Positions 47,428-64,000 of a DNA stretch of 64,000 nucleotides are shown here, piece by piece. The stretch is from Dermanyssus gallinae (Eukaryota; Arthropoda; Arachnida; Mesostigmata; Dermanyssidae), in the NCBI GenBank assembly GCA_003439945.1, contig QVRM01007011.1, forward strand, positions 1 to 64,000. Direction: 5' to 3'. Position numbers and translations under genes: made by a program. A model generated the notes under the pieces. The model did no database searches, had not been told where the DNA came from, and saw only the letters and a list, made by a program, of their open reading frames with translations. How positions within the stretch are numbered: position 1 is the stretch's first letter; each line of letters starts with the position of its first letter.

Positions 47428-48239
47428 GTTCTCATCATCATCATCATAATCCTTGCTGTTGTTGTTGTTGTTGTTGTTGCAGGCGTGGTGATCTGTCGTG
47501 TGTTTCGTTCGTCTCTCTCTCTATCGCTCTTCGTGTGAAGGTGTGAGAGTGTCTCTGTGCATCTGTACCCGAGTGAGGGTCTCTGTGCCAGTGTGTGTGT
47601 GTGTGTGTCTATGAGTCTATATGAGTGAGAGAAAGTGCGCCAGCGAGTAAGCGCAGCATATGTCTCTAAGCTCGACGATTCGTACGTTGTTCGTTGTTGA
47701 TCGCCCGGACATCCCGGGCGCTGCTGTTGTCTTGTTACTGCTGCTCGGTGAAGTGGTTTGTCGGCATTCACCCCCATCTGTAGCATCGTCATCACCGCCA
47801 TCACCGCCATCGTCATAATCTTCACCCCACCTGCATTCCCCTACGTCTTCAGCGACTTCATCATCATCACCACCCTACCTGCATCATCACCATTACAATC
47901 ATCATCAGTTTCTTCACCCATCTGTACCATCAGCTGCTTCCTCATCGTGCAAGTGTGTTCTTGTACGTGGTGGTGGTCCTCGTCGCGATTGTTGCTGAGT
48001 AAGTATTGTATTCATATGCGTGTATAGTGTGGTGGTGATGTATGCTGGTGGCGTTGTTGTTGTTATGTTTGTTTCTATTGTTACTCTTGTTGTTTTGATT
48101 GTTATTATCATTGTTGTTGTTGGTGGTGGTGGAGGTGATGTTGCTGCTACTGCTAATGATTACGACTCGACAAGGAGCGTCGCCATCGAGGAGCATACAG
48201 AATCTAGTTCCGTAGAGGGTTGAGTCAAGACGACGTAAA

Positions 48240-49101
48240 TGCCAGCCACAACCGGCACCGTGTTCGTCTCGACGTAATAATAATAATGGGTGCCCTGTAA
48301 ACCAGTTCAGTGCAGTCTAGTTGACCGAGTCCACTCCTCAGTCCAGCCACGCTGAGCGTGCAACCGTGCGTATCAATGTGCACGCCGCTCTCACGTCTGC
48401 AGGTTCAGGAATCGTATGTGATTCCTAACGAGCCGTATCCTGAACGAGCTATTTAGATTTTCTCGAGCAGATGTTTGGCTTGTTGTTAGCGATACTAGAG
48501 CAACGACCGGCACAAACCATTTTGGCCAATGTCTCTCATCATGTTACCACCTTTGTCTGCCCGCCAGGCGGCAGCGTTTTGCTTGTGTTTTTTGTTATCT
48601 TGTTGTTGTTGTTGAACTCGTTCAGTTTGTGCTCTTTTTTTTTGTTTTGCCGTGGTTTGCATCGCTCGAGTGCCACCAACTCGATCAATAAGATACAACA
48701 ACCTGTATCTGGTGTCGTAAGCACACCTGGCTTGCCTTGTATCTACTTCTTTATTTGACAATTTGCCCTCTTTAGCTAAGAGCCTTGATTTATTTCTGAA
48801 CAATAAAAGCAGTAATAATAATATTCCGATTCTTGTCATTTTTGCCGCATGAAGGTGCCACAATACAATTACCTCAAAGGTGTCGTCTTTTTTATGCACA
48901 AAAGTATAAAGTCTGACTACAGGCTGACTGTAGCTTTTTGAGATGTCTGATTGATGCGCCATACGTACAGGCGATATAGAAAATATTGTGATGATTTATT
49001 AATCATTTACAATATGTTTGCACACTCGGCAGTGCTTGCCTTAATAAAAATCGTGGTAAAAGGGTGTCACGTGAAGTTCGTGAAGTTAAGATCTAGCTAT
49101 A

Positions 49102-49140
<39 letters not shown>

Positions 49141-49780
49141 CCAGCCTAGGCTGGCTTAGTAACGTTAACGACGTGGCGGAGCTACACACCGTTCATAGGG
49201 ATCTAAAAATCAAAAAACGAATGCTACCTCTTCCTGAGGCGAGCTTCTTAGCATACGAGGTAATTCGTTTACACTATTGCGTACGGTGCGCCCTTACACT
49301 CAGACTTAGCTTAGCCTACGTAGAGCAGCAACAAAATCTGATTGTGTATAGGCATATCATAACGCGTTCCCCGTGACTGCGGTGCGAGCAAATGACGACT
49401 TTGTTATGTAGACTTGCATTATTAATAGTATTATTGCTAGTGCCACCATAGCGTATATTTGTTATGTATCTTGTTGGTCGTGGCCAACAGGCCATAGAAG
49501 TATGCTTCTCGGCCATGATTATTTGCTACTTGTGGTTGCTAGAAAAATGCCGCAGAACTACGTATGGTTATGGCCAAGTACACAAACGGGCACTATGTAG
49601 CTGGTACGTAGACCGGTACGGATATCGATATTTGTTGTTGTTGTTGTTGTTGTTATTACGGTTGTTGTTCATAGCACTCTTGCTTTGTGCTTGATTAATA
49701 ATTGCTTTATTTAGCGCTAGTAACTTGTTGGTGATTTGTTGCGACGGGCTAACGGTGCGCTGCTGATATTTGACGTCTTA
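48240..49780. other. No supported gene
   Basis: Short frames only, with a (TA)n tract at about 49093-49138. A donor-like GTAAGC lies at about 48718, but no partner exon can be defined. Confidence 0.5.
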
Positions 49781-49781
49781 G

Positions 49782-63150
<13,369 letters not shown>

Positions 63151-64000
63151 GGAGAATTTCGGAGAAGCCTCGAGGATTGATTGCACAATTTGCTATATTG
63201 AGCAATTGAGGTGTATTTTCCAGATGTCCTACTGACACTGTAGAAACCTACAGGGAAGATTTCTGAGAGAATATATTTACGCTGGGAGCTTTTCTAAAGC
63301 AAGAACATTTTTCCAAGTAATGGGAGAACACTAATACTTATTCCAGTAAAGTGAGATAACAATTAGAACACAACAAAATATTATCCGGACTCAAAAAACG
63401 GAGGCATTGAGTCATAATTAGAAATGGGGCAATTCAACGACAATTCTAGCAGTAGAAACCGCGTCAGACATTTAGTCACGTAGAGTATTGTTCAATTGTG
63501 GGTTCGTAAAATGAATTTGCCGTTTTTTCCGAGTGTGCGCTAAATCTAAAATTTTCTTGCAAATCAGGTTATTTTTACAGAAAGCACCCATAGAAATATG
63601 GGTGCTTGCGGATATTGGAAGTTATTTAGGTGTACAGAAGACCGAAAAACTGTGGTGTCATCATCTCATCATTTATGAGGAAGTTACAATGTCGTAAAAT
63701 TGTTCATAATTATCGCATGTTTGACTTCATTTTTTCACTGACATCACATGAGGTTCATGATTCGTCTAAATGATGTGCCATAATCCCTCACCGACGTTAC
63801 GAATGGCCGGCTAGTGTCGGGGCGTAACGTAATCCCACGAGCAATTTAGCTCGACCGATTTAGTCTCAGTATTGAGCGTGAAGACGTCTACGGTGTGGTG
63901 AATGAGCGAAGTCGATGATTTTCGTCGATGAATTACTTTGCTCTTTGTGGCCGAATAGGATGTAAATGCTATCCCCTTTGAGGTGACAACCGCAACCTCG
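63151..64000. other. 3' flank of HMG20-like gene
   Basis: Expected to contain the 3' UTR. No canonical AATAAA is obvious within the visible 850 bases, and no other gene is recognised before the window ends. Confidence 0.5.

Overview
This 64 kb window is nuclear DNA from an animal, most likely an arthropod. The genes are split by GT-AG introns. About thirty (TA)n tracts and long CAA/TTG arrays are scattered through it, and Tc1/mariner and non-LTR element debris is common. A fragment of 18S rDNA and a zinc-finger module that I associate from memory with tick and mite proteins point towards Acari, perhaps a mesostigmatan mite. I cannot fix the species from sequence alone.

Layout. 1-7.2 kb is gene-poor: mariner, Tc1 and LINE relics plus trinucleotide repeats. 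7.4-23.7 kb holds plus-strand coding exons for one or two zinc-finger proteins. They carry two paralogous modules (a degenerate C2H2-type finger followed by a F-x-x-F-I-x-W/F-K segment), and the second module leads into a very large low-complexity exon. The splice phases let all exons from 7.4 to 23.7 kb form one transcript, but two tandem genes are equally possible. The introns carry mariner relics, one of which is split by a reversed piece of rDNA (5' end of 18S plus probable ETS). 23.7-32.3 kb has no recognisable gene but several short-loop inverted repeats, including a perfect 45-bp one. 32.36-37.51 kb encodes COG8, a subunit of the Golgi tethering complex COG. It has an almost complete mariner in intron 1 and an apparent frameshift in the coding sequence. 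38-49.7 kb is mainly repeat-rich leader or intergenic DNA with a LINE relic. 49.8-63.15 kb is a seven-exon HMG20A/HMG20B-like gene. Its first intron contains an uninterrupted RPAP3 (R2TP co-chaperone) gene on the same strand, a MITE-like element and a Tc1-like element.

The genes are functionally unrelated housekeeping or regulatory loci: vesicle tethering, a chaperone adaptor, an HMG-box chromatin factor and a probable DNA-binding zinc-finger protein. I see no operon-like logic and no CRISPR, phage or biosynthetic cluster. The most unusual structures are the rDNA fragment inside a mariner inside an intron, the two-module zinc-finger locus, the nested RPAP3 gene, the perfect hairpin, and LINE 3' tails that end in TA or ATT microsatellites.
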